This document shows positions 6,205-14,314 of a DNA stretch of 14,314 bases, piece by piece. This stretch comes from Flavobacteriales bacterium. Lineage in GTDB: Bacteria; Bacteroidota; Bacteroidia; Flavobacteriales_D; SKUL01. Made by a program: the position numbers and the translations under genes. The DNA lies in contig SKUL01000084.1 in the NCBI GenBank assembly GCA_007129985.1, positions 1-14,314 on the forward strand, in the 5' to 3' direction. Position 1 is the first letter of the stretch. Each line of letters starts with the position of its first letter. The notes under the pieces were generated by a model. That model was given only the letters and a program-made list of their open reading frames with translations, was not told where the DNA came from and did no database searches.

Positions 6205-8838
6205 CTATCGAATTAGCACCAATCGTAAAGCAGCCGTTTCATGGCGCTGTTGGATGTACAGGATGTACATTCCCTCCGCAAAATCGCCCACATAAATAGG
6301 GTCATTACAGATCTGCTGTTGCATTTGAGCTACCGACACACCCCTGGAGTCGATCAAGAACCAGTCTAACGGTTGGTGGTTGCAGCCTTCAATCCAAAAG
6401 TACTCGCCGGTTGGGTTGGGAAAGACGCGGAAGCCAAAGACCCCGCCATCCGGAGCGCTCGTAATGGAACTGACCTCGAATTCAATCGTCTCCGCGCAGC
6501 CATTGCTATCGGTCACCCATACCTGATAGATTCCCGGTGAGAGTTCTTCCAATACCCATTCATCCTGAACACCGTTGCTCCATTCCACATCGAAAGGTGG
6601 CGAGCCTCCTTCAATGTAGAGCATGGCAGAGCCTGTGGCTGCTTCCTGCATGGAGGGGGTGGTTTCCACATCCAAAAACAGGGCTTCAGGCTGCTGAATT
6701 GTGTACGCAAGACTGAGCTCACAGCCATTTAAGTCCATCACTGTCAAAGTAAAGCTTCCTGCCGGTAAGAAATCAGGGGTGACACCCTGCCAATGTAAAT
6801 CGTAGGGCTGCGTGCCACCTGCCAGCAATACCGAAACCGTACCTGTACTTTCTCCGTGGCAAAGCACATCAGTTGTTGAAATGGAGGATTGAAAAGGAGG
6901 AGGTTCAGCAATATAAGCCGAACCCGAAATAAAACAGCCTGCGCTATCCAGTCCGTTAAAGCTGTATACACCCTCACTCAAGCTATCGAGCATGGCCCCT
7001 TCGGCTCCGTGGGTCCAGGCGATTTGTTGAGGAATTCCATTGGAAACTACCACTTCCAACGAGCCATTCATGCCGCCCGGACAGCTTACATGACTTGCAA
7101 CGATGTTGACATCGGGCTCTTGCTGCAACACCACCTCCACGGTATCAGAAAATGCTGGCAACCCGAATTCATTCCATGTGGTAAGGTGGTACAAGCCGCT
7201 TTGAGATACGGTAATACTTTGGGTAGTATCGCCGGTGTTCCAGAGGTATTTAAAATGGGTGCCATCAGGATATAGAACCAATGATTCACCACTGCATAAA
7301 ACATCATGCGAAGATTCATTACCCAAAATGGAAACCAAATATGTCTCTCCTTCAATAAGATAGTAATGAAAGTTAGCATCAAGGTCATAAAATCTGTCTA
7401 CATGCCCACTAGGATACTCAACATGAATAGAGTCCACTAGAATATGGTCTCCCAAGCCGAAAATGTGATGCTGAGAATTTTGCGAGATATAGTTTTCTCC
7501 ACACATGGTGTACTGGGTGTACTTTTGCCCGCCCGAGAAAACCCGAATCCAAGATCCTATAGCCATTCGGTTACTAACAGATCCCTCAAGGGTAATCTTC
7601 ACGTAATTGTTTTCATTCCCACTGTTGAGCCAGACATTACTTTCGTATGGGGCGATAGAATGCGTAATGATGTCATAAAAACCATCATTGTTCAGGTCAC
7701 CACGAGCTATTGAATAATTGCGCTGAGCAACCATATCGGCGAACACTGTGCTATCTTTGACAAAGGTGTGATTATCGAGCTGCCTTAAGAAGATATCTTT
7801 GTATACAGGGGCATTTTGAACGATTGGTGAAGTAGCAACATACAAATCCTGAAGACCATTGTTGTCATGGTCAATCCACAAGCCACCCCATGAAAACTCA
7901 TGAAGTGCAAGACCAACACTTTCTGAAACATCAGAAAAATATCCGTTACCGCTGTTTTTCAAAACTTTCGTGGTAACATTTAGTGATGGATTGTAAGTTG
8001 AGTTGGTCATAAATACATCTAAAAAACCGTCATTGTCATAGTCACCTACGGTGGCCGTCATGGGATGCCCCTGATTAAATGCCGAATTTGATTGGATTGT
8101 AGCATCCGAAAACATCGCGTTTCCAAGGTTCCTGTGCATGATATTATCGAAAAGTGTTCGGTCATTAATTTCATAAATGTCAGGCCAACCATCCATGTCA
8201 TAATCGAAAATTACCGAGAGGAAAGTTGGCCTTACGGTATTGTTTAGCCCAGATTCAAGAGTCACATTTGTAAAAACGCCATCACTGCTACCCAAAAAGA
8301 GTAAGTTATACTTTTGGTGATAAGGGTGGGATGGAATTCCGGAATAACGGGAGATATAAATATCAAGAAAGCCATCGCGATTTACATCTGCCACTGTAGC
8401 CCCGTAATTGAACGCTGGCAAATTAGATAGACCGGAGGTCTCCGTGATATCTGAAAAAATGAAATCTCCATTGTTCTTAAGTAAATAAAATTTACCTTGA
8501 TAAAATGACAAGAAAAGGTCAAGGTTGCCATCGTTGTCGTAATCAAACCACAGAGCATTTTTCAACATTCCAGAATCGGGCAGAGCAATTGCATGTCTGG
8601 TAAAAATGCCCTCGTTATTAAAATACACCAATAAAGAATCATAATCCCGTGCATATGTTAAATCGTCCCATCCATCCTGATTCACATCAAAAAAAGAAAT
8701 ACCCGTCCCCCAATTATTACCACTGATATACTGTGGATTAATACTCAATTGAGTGGCAACATCTTCAAAATATTGTCCTGAGGAGATGCTGACGTTTATC
8801 AGAGTCAAGTATAAGATAATAGAAGCTAATCGAAGCAT
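6205..8838 (-). CDS. Secreted FG-GAP/ASPIC-UnbV propeller protein with SprB-like repeats and T9SS sorting domain (array copy 3)
   Basis: This 877-residue member is closer to copy 4 than to copies 1 and 2. The signal peptide is about 1-21 (SSG|Q). Seven FG-GAP/VCBS repeats begin with DVNQDGWDD at residue 51 and end with DLNNDGFYD, predicting a seven-bladed calcium-binding propeller. The ASPIC/UnbV domain at about 410-500 reads VSNRMAIGSW, then NSQHHIFGLG; copy 4 has almost the same segment. An Ig-like unit opens with LCSGESLVLYPDG. SprB-like units follow (VSCPGGMNGSLEV, VLCHGESTGTVSV, then a third with GGSPPFDVEWSNG), and the T9SS type A tail runs from about 803 (VFPNPTGEY) to a terminal LVLIR. 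The ATG at 8838 precedes the signal peptide directly. The 62-base gap to copy 4 has no recognisable promoter, which suggests co-transcription. The predicted location is the cell surface or medium; the partner or ligand cannot be read from the sequence. Confidence 0.93.
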   Translation of the reverse strand: MLRLASIILYLTLINVSISSGQYFEDVATQLSINPQYISGNNWGTGISFFDVNQDGWDDLTYARDYDSLLVYFNNEGIFTRHAIALPDSGMLKNALWFDYDNDGNLDLFLSFYQGKFYLLKNNGDFIFSDITETSGLSNLPAFNYGATVADVNRDGFLDIYISRYSGIPSHPYHQKYNLLFLGSSDGVFTNVTLESGLNNTVRPTFLSVIFDYDMDGWPDIYEINDRTLFDNIMHRNLGNAMFSDATIQSNSAFNQGHPMTATVGDYDNDGFLDVFMTNSTYNPSLNVTTKVLKNSGNGYFSDVSESVGLALHEFSWGGLWIDHDNNGLQDLYVATSPIVQNAPVYKDIFLRQLDNHTFVKDSTVFADMVAQRNYSIARGDLNNDGFYDIITHSIAPYESNVWLNSGNENNYVKITLEGSVSNRMAIGSWIRVFSGGQKYTQYTMCGENYISQNSQHHIFGLGDHILVDSIHVEYPSGHVDRFYDLDANFHYYLIEGETYLVSILGNESSHDVLCSGESLVLYPDGTHFKYLWNTGDTTQSITVSQSGLYHLTTWNEFGLPAFSDTVEVVLQQEPDVNIVASHVSCPGGMNGSLEVVVSNGIPQQIAWTHGAEGAMLDSLSEGVYSFNGLDSAGCFISGSAYIAEPPPFQSSISTTDVLCHGESTGTVSVLLAGGTQPYDLHWQGVTPDFLPAGSFTLTVMDLNGCELSLAYTIQQPEALFLDVETTPSMQEAATGSAMLYIEGGSPPFDVEWSNGVQDEWVLEELSPGIYQVWVTDSNGCAETIEFEVSSITSAPDGGVFGFRVFPNPTGEYFWIEGCNHQPLDWFLIDSRGVSVAQMQQQICNDPIYVGDFAEGMYILYIQQRHETAALRLVLIR

Positions 8839-8900
8839 AATTTACGTCTTACGAAAGGAATGCCCATAGGTTTCGATAATCCTTGATCACAACCCATAAA

Positions 8901-11600
8901 TTAACGGCTTATCAACAACTTACGCACCAATAAACTTTCACCATAAAATATATAGACATAGTACAAGCCACTTGCCAACCCTTCAACACTTAACGGCTCA
9001 TTTTGAGACAAAAATCGTGGATGTTTCGCAACACTCCCTTGCTGATCAAAAATCTGAATAACTACGGTACCGGCAAAACAGTTTTTTAGTAACAGCGTAT
9101 TACTGGCAGGGTTGGGAAACAACAAACAGTCGTCAGTGAAAACCTCTGTAACACTGGTAGAACCATCAATGCTGAAGAAAATTGTATCAGTACAGTAGTT
9201 CATATCCTCTACTAGTAGATAGTAGTTACCAAGGCTAAGGCTATCCAATATAAAGGAATTGCTCGCCCCCGTACTCCACTCAAAGGAATATGGCGGTACT
9301 CCTCCCGAAACAATCCCCAGGGCACTCCAGTAATTGGGTAAATCTGGCATTTGCTCTATTGCTATATCAACCAGCAACGGCTCGGGTTCAGATACGTTGA
9401 ACGGCAATATTAGCTCACAACCATTTGAGTCGTACACAGCTGCAATATAGGAGCCTGCAGGTAGGTTAAGATTGTCTTCAACATTCCATTCGATACTGTA
9501 CGGTGCTACACCACCCATTAGCTGAACAAGTGCTGTACCGGAAGAGTCGCCATGGCAAAATGCATCCGTGACTAAAACCTCTCCTATTAATGGCGTAGGT
9601 TCACTCACTGAAGAACTTCCACTCACGTTGCAGCCAGCAAGATCAAAACCGATAAAGCTGTATATGCCACTGGTCAGATTTGTTATAACAGCTTCACTTT
9701 GGCCAGTGCTCCACTGAATCCCTGTAAGTATGCCTTGATTCGGAATTAGTTCAATAACGCCATCAGAACCACCAGCGCAACTAACATCAGTTACATCTAT
9801 GGTAACCTCGTCTGGCGCCAAAACTTCCACTTGAAGAGTATCTGAGATCGTAAAAACCCCGTGCTCATTCCAAACCTGCACAAAATAAGCGCCTGGTTCA
9901 TTTACAATTAGTTGTTCAGATGTATCTCCGGTATTCCATAGGTATGCCTGATGGCTGCCGGCAGAGATAATTAAAGAATCGCCGTCGCATATAGCAGTTG
10001 ATCCAAAAGGGATCAGCGAAGCCTGGTAGGTATCCCCCTCATAGAAATAGTAGTGCTCATTAACCAACAAATCAAAGTACTTGTCCTGGTGGCCACTGAG
10101 ATATTGCACCACTACGGAATCAACCTGATTGAGGTTTGAAAGACCAAAAACATGGTGTTGTGAATTCTGAGACAAATAGTTCTCACCGCAAAGAGTGTAG
10201 TGAGTGTATGTCTGCCCACCGGCATATACGTGTATCCATGAACCGATTGCCATTCGATTTGAAACCTGCCCTTGAAGCGTTACTTTGATATAGTTATTCT
10301 CATTACCTGTGTTTTGCCAAAGTAGAAAGTTCGCATCCTCAATGTTCTGTACAACCATATCTGCGAAACCATCATTATTCAGATCACCCTTGGCAACAGC
10401 AAAACTCGAATACACATGATCACCAATAAACACATCCGTAGAATCAGAAAAATACTGAGCTTCATGACTATGGTAAAAGTGGTTCGAAAGCAACGGAAAG
10501 AAATTACTACTGCGCCCCGTACATACATACAGATCCTGGAAGGTATCGTTGTTGTAGTCAATCCATATTGCACCCCATGACAATTGGTCAAAATCCACAC
10601 CATAGCTGTCTGCCGCTTCCATGAATGTACCATCCGAATTGTTCTTCAGCAGCATAGAGAGTTTTTGATTTGGCGGAGTTCCTGTACCCGTGTTGGTCAT
10701 AAAGATATCCAACCACCCATTGTTATTGAAGTCTGCTACAGAAATGGTCATAGGATCATTTCCCGCAAACAAAGCCCCTGCTTGCTCGGCAACATTGGTA
10801 AAAGTTCCGTCGCCGTTATTTCTATAGAGGGAGTTGCTCCATGCAGTTCTGTCATTGATTACATATAGGTCTTGCCAACCGTCCTTATCGTAGTCAATCC
10901 AGGCCGCCTGAAATGAGGGCTGGTTTCCATCAGAAACTCCTGCCTCAAAAGTCACATCGGTAAAGGTTCCATCCCCGTTGTTTCGAAAAAGCAGATTAAC
11001 AATCTGGGTCGTTGGAGGCTCTGCACTTCCAACATACCTACATACGTAGAGGTCGAGGTATCCATCATTGTTGTAATCGCCAAACGAAATCCCGTAATTC
11101 GACGCCGGTATATTTTCTAAACCTGCACTGTAAGTGATATCAACAAATTGAAAATCGCCAGTATTCTCATAAAGCCTGAAACTGTTGAAACGCGTACTAA
11201 GAGCGATATCATAGTCGCCATCGTTATCGAAGTCAACCCACAGGAACTGCTTGTTCCTGCCATTTACATGTACTGGAGCCTCTATTTTTTCAAACTGCCC
11301 TCCATTGTTAAGAAAGAAAGAAATGCTATCGAATTCCTGAGTGAGCACAATATCATCCCAGCCATCGTCATTGAAATCGAAAAAGCAAACCCCGCTACCC
11401 CATTTGTCGGTGCTTTGCAAACTGTGGTACAACCCCTGCTGTTCAGCGATATTCAAAAAACTCTGCGCACTCAGGTTGAGGTGTGGCACTGAAATGACCA
11501 AAAGAGTCAAAATACTACGAGACTCGCAAACAGCGCCCGCACACGTCCACATAACCTTTACCATGCCCCAAAAAACAGTTATACAACGAATTGACCGCAT
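8901..11600 (-). CDS. Secreted FG-GAP/ASPIC-UnbV propeller protein with SprB-like repeats and T9SS sorting domain (array copy 4, first in operon)
   Basis: The frame encodes 899 residues from the ATG at 11600. The hydrophobic signal core (ILTLLVISV) ends in LSA|Q at residue 45, giving an unusually long leader. In-frame ATGs at 11564 and 11552 would give leaders of more normal length, and the 11552 start (29-residue leader) fits the paralogues best. Seven FG-GAP/VCBS repeats begin with DFNDDGWDD at residue 75 and end with DLNNDGFAD, predicting a seven-bladed propeller; the blade-6 loop has Thr for Gly (DYNNDTFQD). The ASPIC/UnbV domain at about 432-520 (VSNRMAIGSW, NSQHHVFGL) is followed by an Ig-like unit, three SprB-like units (VSCAGGSDGVIEL, AFCHGDSSGTALV, GGVPPYSFEWSTG), and a T9SS type A tail from about 825 (LFPNPASNT). 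Its mature length of about 854 residues nearly equals its paralogues. It is the promoter-proximal gene of the array and is divergent from the mosaic gene at 12120. Confidence 0.92.
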   Translation of the reverse strand: MRSIRCITVFWGMVKVMWTCAGAVCESRSILTLLVISVPHLNLSAQSFLNIAEQQGLYHSLQSTDKWGSGVCFFDFNDDGWDDIVLTQEFDSISFFLNNGGQFEKIEAPVHVNGRNKQFLWVDFDNDGDYDIALSTRFNSFRLYENTGDFQFVDITYSAGLENIPASNYGISFGDYNNDGYLDLYVCRYVGSAEPPTTQIVNLLFRNNGDGTFTDVTFEAGVSDGNQPSFQAAWIDYDKDGWQDLYVINDRTAWSNSLYRNNGDGTFTNVAEQAGALFAGNDPMTISVADFNNNGWLDIFMTNTGTGTPPNQKLSMLLKNNSDGTFMEAADSYGVDFDQLSWGAIWIDYNNDTFQDLYVCTGRSSNFFPLLSNHFYHSHEAQYFSDSTDVFIGDHVYSSFAVAKGDLNNDGFADMVVQNIEDANFLLWQNTGNENNYIKVTLQGQVSNRMAIGSWIHVYAGGQTYTHYTLCGENYLSQNSQHHVFGLSNLNQVDSVVVQYLSGHQDKYFDLLVNEHYYFYEGDTYQASLIPFGSTAICDGDSLIISAGSHQAYLWNTGDTSEQLIVNEPGAYFVQVWNEHGVFTISDTLQVEVLAPDEVTIDVTDVSCAGGSDGVIELIPNQGILTGIQWSTGQSEAVITNLTSGIYSFIGFDLAGCNVSGSSSVSEPTPLIGEVLVTDAFCHGDSSGTALVQLMGGVAPYSIEWNVEDNLNLPAGSYIAAVYDSNGCELILPFNVSEPEPLLVDIAIEQMPDLPNYWSALGIVSGGVPPYSFEWSTGASNSFILDSLSLGNYYLLVEDMNYCTDTIFFSIDGSTSVTEVFTDDCLLFPNPASNTLLLKNCFAGTVVIQIFDQQGSVAKHPRFLSQNEPLSVEGLASGLYYVYIFYGESLLVRKLLISR

Positions 11601-11714
11601 ATTACAACCTAAAAAAGTGAGTCATATTAAGGTAATGATGATTAAGGTTTCTCCAAACTAAACCTGCTTTAATCTATGCCAACCAGCGATCAAATTAGAA
11701 CCGAATGAGCTGGT

Positions 11715-11722
11715 CAAAGATA
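11715..11722 (-). promoter_or_regulatory. Weak candidate -7 box for the four-gene array
   Basis: On the minus strand these bases read TATCTTTG, matching the Bacteroidetes -7 consensus TAnnTTTG. It lies 114 bases upstream of the 11600 start and about 162 upstream of the 11552 alternative. No TTG sits about 19 bases upstream, where the -33 element is expected, so the site is only suggestive. No other TAnnTTTG was found on the minus strand in the leaders of array copies 1-3. Confidence 0.3.
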
Positions 11723-11856
11723 CTCTAAACTGACTTGAAATGAAATTGAAGCTTCAACAAAATAAGGCATTCAACGTAAGTGAAAGAAAAGCAGCGTCAA
11801 ATCAGCAGATTGAAAGGAACTGCTCTAAAGAGCACTGAGAAATTAAAGAGAAAAAT

Positions 11857-11886
11857 TTGGTTGTCACAAACTTTTGTCTAACTTTG
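11857..11886 (+). promoter_or_regulatory. Bacteroidetes-type promoter for the Cys-rich mosaic gene
   Basis: A TTG at 11857-11859 is followed after 19 bases by TAACTTTG at 11879-11886. This matches the TTG / TAnnTTTG elements with normal spacing for the primary sigma factor of Bacteroidetes. Transcription would start near 11893, leaving a leader of about 225 bases before the ATG at 12120. An odd palindrome TTGTcACAA (11861-11869) lies between the two boxes and could be an operator, though its arms are only four bases. Confidence 0.55.
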
Positions 11887-12119
11887 CGACTAGTTCATCT
11901 AAGCATAAACCAAGTTTGTCCCTGAGTTAATAACCATTTCATTTGCGCTATCCCGTCAAAAATTAATGCTTCGAAAGAGATTAAATTTCAGTTGTGCGAT
12001 ACGGAGCGCTGCTCTGATTTGTGACTACTTTTTTTTTCGGACAAACAAGGAATATTATTTCGTGAAACGTTCTTTACCCAAATCAATAAATCATCAATAA
12101 TTAACCAAATTCTTTCATT

Positions 12120-14314
12120 ATGGAGAATAACAACCAAACTGCCAGACCGCAAGGCTGGTTAAAAAAGTGGCAGCAGCGCATCTTTCTTGTTGCGTTGGCT
12201 GCTTTGACTAGTTTTACCTCTCAGGCTCAAAACACCTGGGAGCTCGATTTATCCAGTCCCGAGTGGGGTGACTGCCTGAACTGGGAACTTCGTGACAACA
12301 CCAATGCTCTTTTGCTCTCTGGTGGATCTTACGGTCTGAATTGGAGCGATTTTCAAACCGTATCTGTTGACGCATCTCAGGAGCCTCTCAGCTTCTTTTA
12401 CCAAATGCCTGATTGCGGAGGCTTTGGCTGCGACAACGGCATCACCTGGGAAATTTCCTGTGCAAGTACTGTTGTGTCATCTGGTTCTGACAATCTCGTT
12501 TGTGGATCAGATTTGATTACTGGGTTGACTTGTGGTCCGCCTCCTCCGCCACCACCAGCATGTGACATTGAAGTCACTGTGGAGAGTGCAACCTGGGGTG
12601 ATGAAACCACCTGGACGCTTACCGACAATGACGGTGTTACCGTGCTCAGTGGTGGCCCTTATGGCAACGGCTATTCTGATACCCAAACACTGAATGGTGC
12701 CGACAACGGCCCATACACCCTATCGATTGATGCCTCAGGGTTTAACGGAGATAACAACGCCAACTACACCGTGCTGCTTGACGCAGTTTTGGTAGCCAGC
12801 GGATCGACAGGGGTTGGTGGAAGTGCCACCGAAACAGGCATTGCACCTGGTTGCGTCTCTGGCCCACCACCACCACCATCAACATGCTGCGACGGCCCGC
12901 TTCCCGGCCCCGGCTGTCCTCAGTATCCCGATTGTGAAGCTTTAATTTGTGCCAATGATCCTTTCTGCTGCAACACCGAATGGGATGGTCTTTGTGCGGC
13001 TGATGCTGCAGTGGACTGCGGTGTCGCTGAATGTACTCCTGCTGCATGTGTATCTCCCACGCTCACAACCAACGATGTTACCGATTGCGCTTCAGGTACC
13101 TATACCTTAACCCTGGATATTAGCAACGATGGTAATGCCCAGTTCTACGATGTATTGCTCGGTGAACCTGCGTGTGATGAGGCACAAGGCACCCCCGGAT
13201 TCCCTGGTGACCCCGGATGTGAGGCCTCTGTGTGTTCGGGCGACCCTTTCTGCTGCAATACCTCATGGGATTCATTGTGTGCAAGTACTGCAGCTTCAGA
13301 CCCCAACTGTACTGGATGTCTTGCACCACAGGGTACTCTTATCGGTACTTTTGCCGGAGGCACCACGGGTATTACCATCGGTACATTCCCTATCGGAACG
13401 GATGTTGATATTACCGTGTTACACGATTGGGACAGCTCTTGTGACCAAACAATTTCTGCGTCGAACACTGACGTGTGCGGCTGTACTGACAGCAACGCTG
13501 TAAACTGGGATCCTTCCGCTACCATTGATGATGGCAGCTGTGTACTTCCTCCTGCCAACGATGATTGTGTAAGCGCCCAAGCGCTGAGTGTTGCGGCCTG
13601 GCCTGCTACAAGCAGCACCTTGGGGACTTTAACAGGTGCCTTTGGCTCAGGTCTTCCAGCGTGCGCTGGTACCAGCGGAACAGATGTATTCTACAGCTTT
13701 AACGCTGCTACTACCAATCACTACATCATCAACCTGAATCCTTTTGGTGGCTTTAGTGGAGCTATTGTAGAGCTTTGGGATGATTGCTCAGGTGTTTTGA
13801 TTGAGTGCTTCAGTCCAGACCCTTCTACCGATTGCGGTGTATCCCAAGGCGTGGGCAACCCGGGGTTCCCGTCTGACCCAACCTGTGAAGCGGCTGTTTG
13901 TGGACAAGATGCATTCTGCTGCAACAGCAGCTGGGATGGAATTTGCGCGGGCATAGCCCTCAATGACCAGGCAACTGCATGTGCGGGATGTTTGGGTGGA
14001 GCTCCCGCTTTCCCTGCCATTGCGCTTGATTTACCCGCCGGAGACTACATTCTACGCGTACGCAACGAGTCAGGAGCTACCATTCTCGATGGTACAGGTA
14101 GTTTCCTCATCGGCGTTCAATCCTTCCCTGTTGCTCAGGTGCAAGACAACCCCAACAACCCGCTGTACGCTTGTAACCAGAGTGGCTTCCAGCTGGAAGA
14201 CATTATCGGCGCCTCTCCTCAAACCACCTCTTGGGTGCTCGATTACGAGTGGCAGATTTCTGAAATCGGTGGTGGTACCAGCAACATCTGGCAGCGCGGT
14301 GAGCCCAACTACAG
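12120..14314 (+). CDS. Large secreted Cys-rich mosaic protein, 3'-truncated by the window edge
   Basis: The frame runs from the ATG at 12120 through 731 codons without a stop. Residues 1-36 look like a signal peptide with a long basic n-region and cleavage SQA|Q. Two similar beta-rich domains follow (about 38-140 and 148-250; EWGDCLNWELRD versus TWGDETTWTLTD), then the proline runs at codons 140-146 and 249-253. Next come Cys module 1 (256-300), an Ig-like domain interrupted by Cys module 2 (352-397), a GCTD...DDGSC motif (454-474) common in Bacteroidota secreted proteins, and a PPC-like domain opening NDDC (about 480-660) that is interrupted by Cys module 3 (572-621). A further domain starts near 667. 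Many cysteine pairs suggest an oxidised extracellular location. Multi-domain proteins of this kind usually end in a T9SS tail, but none is visible here. I do not recognise a specific function. Codon use seems richer in GGC and ACC than the array. It is divergent from the array. Confidence 0.88.
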   Translation, partial: MENNNQTARPQGWLKKWQQRIFLVALAALTSFTSQAQNTWELDLSSPEWGDCLNWELRDNTNALLLSGGSYGLNWSDFQTVSVDASQEPLSFFYQMPDCGGFGCDNGITWEISCASTVVSSGSDNLVCGSDLITGLTCGPPPPPPPACDIEVTVESATWGDETTWTLTDNDGVTVLSGGPYGNGYSDTQTLNGADNGPYTLSIDASGFNGDNNANYTVLLDAVLVASGSTGVGGSATETGIAPGCVSGPPPPPSTCCDGPLPGPGCPQYPDCEALICANDPFCCNTEWDGLCAADAAVDCGVAECTPAACVSPTLTTNDVTDCASGTYTLTLDISNDGNAQFYDVLLGEPACDEAQGTPGFPGDPGCEASVCSGDPFCCNTSWDSLCASTAASDPNCTGCLAPQGTLIGTFAGGTTGITIGTFPIGTDVDITVLHDWDSSCDQTISASNTDVCGCTDSNAVNWDPSATIDDGSCVLPPANDDCVSAQALSVAAWPATSSTLGTLTGAFGSGLPACAGTSGTDVFYSFNAATTNHYIINLNPFGGFSGAIVELWDDCSGVLIECFSPDPSTDCGVSQGVGNPGFPSDPTCEAAVCGQDAFCCNSSWDGICAGIALNDQATACAGCLGGAPAFPAIALDLPAGDYILRVRNESGATILDGTGSFLIGVQSFPVAQVQDNPNNPLYACNQSGFQLEDIIGASPQTTSWVLDYEWQISEIGGGTSNIWQRGEPNY
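12885..13019 (+). repeat. Cys-rich module, copy 1, in the mosaic protein
   Basis: Residues 256-300 start CCDGP and contain CEALICANDPFCCNTEWD then GLCAADAAVDC. The pattern C-E-A-x-[IV]-C-x(2)-D-x-F-C-C-N-x(2)-W-D-x-[LI]-C-A recurs twice downstream. This copy follows the second proline run directly, so it appears as a free-standing unit rather than nested in a domain. Confidence 0.8.
13173..13310 (+). repeat. Cys-rich module, copy 2, nested in an Ig-like domain
   Basis: Residues 352-397 contain PGFPGDPGCEASVC, DPFCCNTSWD and SLCAS, ending DPNC. The flanks FYDVLLGEPA and PQGTLIGTFAGG read as one interrupted Ig-like strand set that continues into IGTFPIGTDVDITV. The module therefore looks inserted in a loop. 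Confidence 0.75.
13833..13982 (+). repeat. Cys-rich module, copy 3, nested in a PPC-like domain
   Basis: Residues 572-621 contain NPGFPSDPTCEAAVC, DAFCCNSSWD and GICAG, ending QATAC. The flanks VELWDDCSGVLIECFSPD and FPAIALDLPAGDYILRV are typical consecutive strands of a PPC-like domain, so the module interrupts that domain. Confidence 0.75.

Larger units (their letters stand above)
11601..12119. other. AT-rich divergent intergenic control region
   Basis: These roughly 520 bases separate the first array gene from the divergent mosaic gene. They are visibly richer in A and T than the flanking coding sequence. I see no convincing small gene or structured RNA here. The region holds one good rightward promoter (11857-11886), one weak leftward -7 box (11715-11722), a run of nine Ts at about 12030, and about 230 bases of probable 5' leader before the ATG at 12120. 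Confidence 0.7.

Noticed and set aside
729..11600. A gliding-motility SprB locus or a PorP/SprF-dependent type B T9SS locus, suggested by the SprB-like repeats.
   Set aside because: The repeats are generic in Bacteroidota secreted proteins, the tails are type A (FPNPA...), and no sprC/sprD/sprF or PorP-like gene is present in the window.
13145..13618. A 157-codon open frame on the minus strand, and a 124-codon plus-strand frame at 13129-13503.
   Set aside because: Both lie inside the continuous coding frame of the mosaic protein, which has a signal peptide and recognisable repeated modules. The overlapping frames have neither.

Overview
The window looks like a chromosomal segment from a Bacteroidota bacterium, most likely of the Flavobacteriales type. 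Four large proteins end in type IX secretion (T9SS) C-terminal sorting domains and carry SprB-like repeats. A promoter of the Bacteroidetes TTG/TAnnTTTG class is visible, and there are no Shine-Dalgarno-like leaders. Base composition is moderate by eye. No rRNA, tRNA, CRISPR array, transposase or phage gene was seen.

Layout. (1) 1-696 (+): the 3' part of lgt, prolipoprotein diacylglyceryl transferase, cut by the window edge. (2) 729-11600 (-): a tandem array of four paralogous secreted proteins, transcribed toward lgt, with gaps of 62, 92 and about 155 bases. Each has a signal peptide ending just before Gln, a predicted seven-bladed FG-GAP/VCBS beta-propeller with DxNxDG calcium loops, an ASPIC/UnbV domain, an Ig-like unit, SprB-like units and a T9SS sorting tail. 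They form two pairs: 729-3335 with 3491-6112, and 6205-8838 with 8901-11600. (3) 11601-12119: an AT-rich divergent control region of about 520 bases with a good Bacteroidetes promoter facing right. (4) 12120-14314 (+): the first 731 codons of a very large secreted Cys-rich mosaic protein with no stop in the window.

How the genes may work together. All five secreted products appear destined for the cell surface or medium. The four propeller paralogues have nearly equal mature lengths (about 846-856 residues) and look like one duplicated surface-protein family, probably co-transcribed from a promoter upstream of 11600. The mosaic protein is transcribed divergently from the same intergenic region. 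A calcium-dependent surface layer or adhesin role is inference; no binding partner, PorP/SprF-type anchor or enzyme is visible here. lgt is a housekeeping gene convergent with the array and probably unrelated to it.

The two most unusual points are the four-copy array itself and the mosaic protein's Cys-rich mini-module. That module occurs three times, twice apparently nested inside loops of unrelated beta-sandwich domains.
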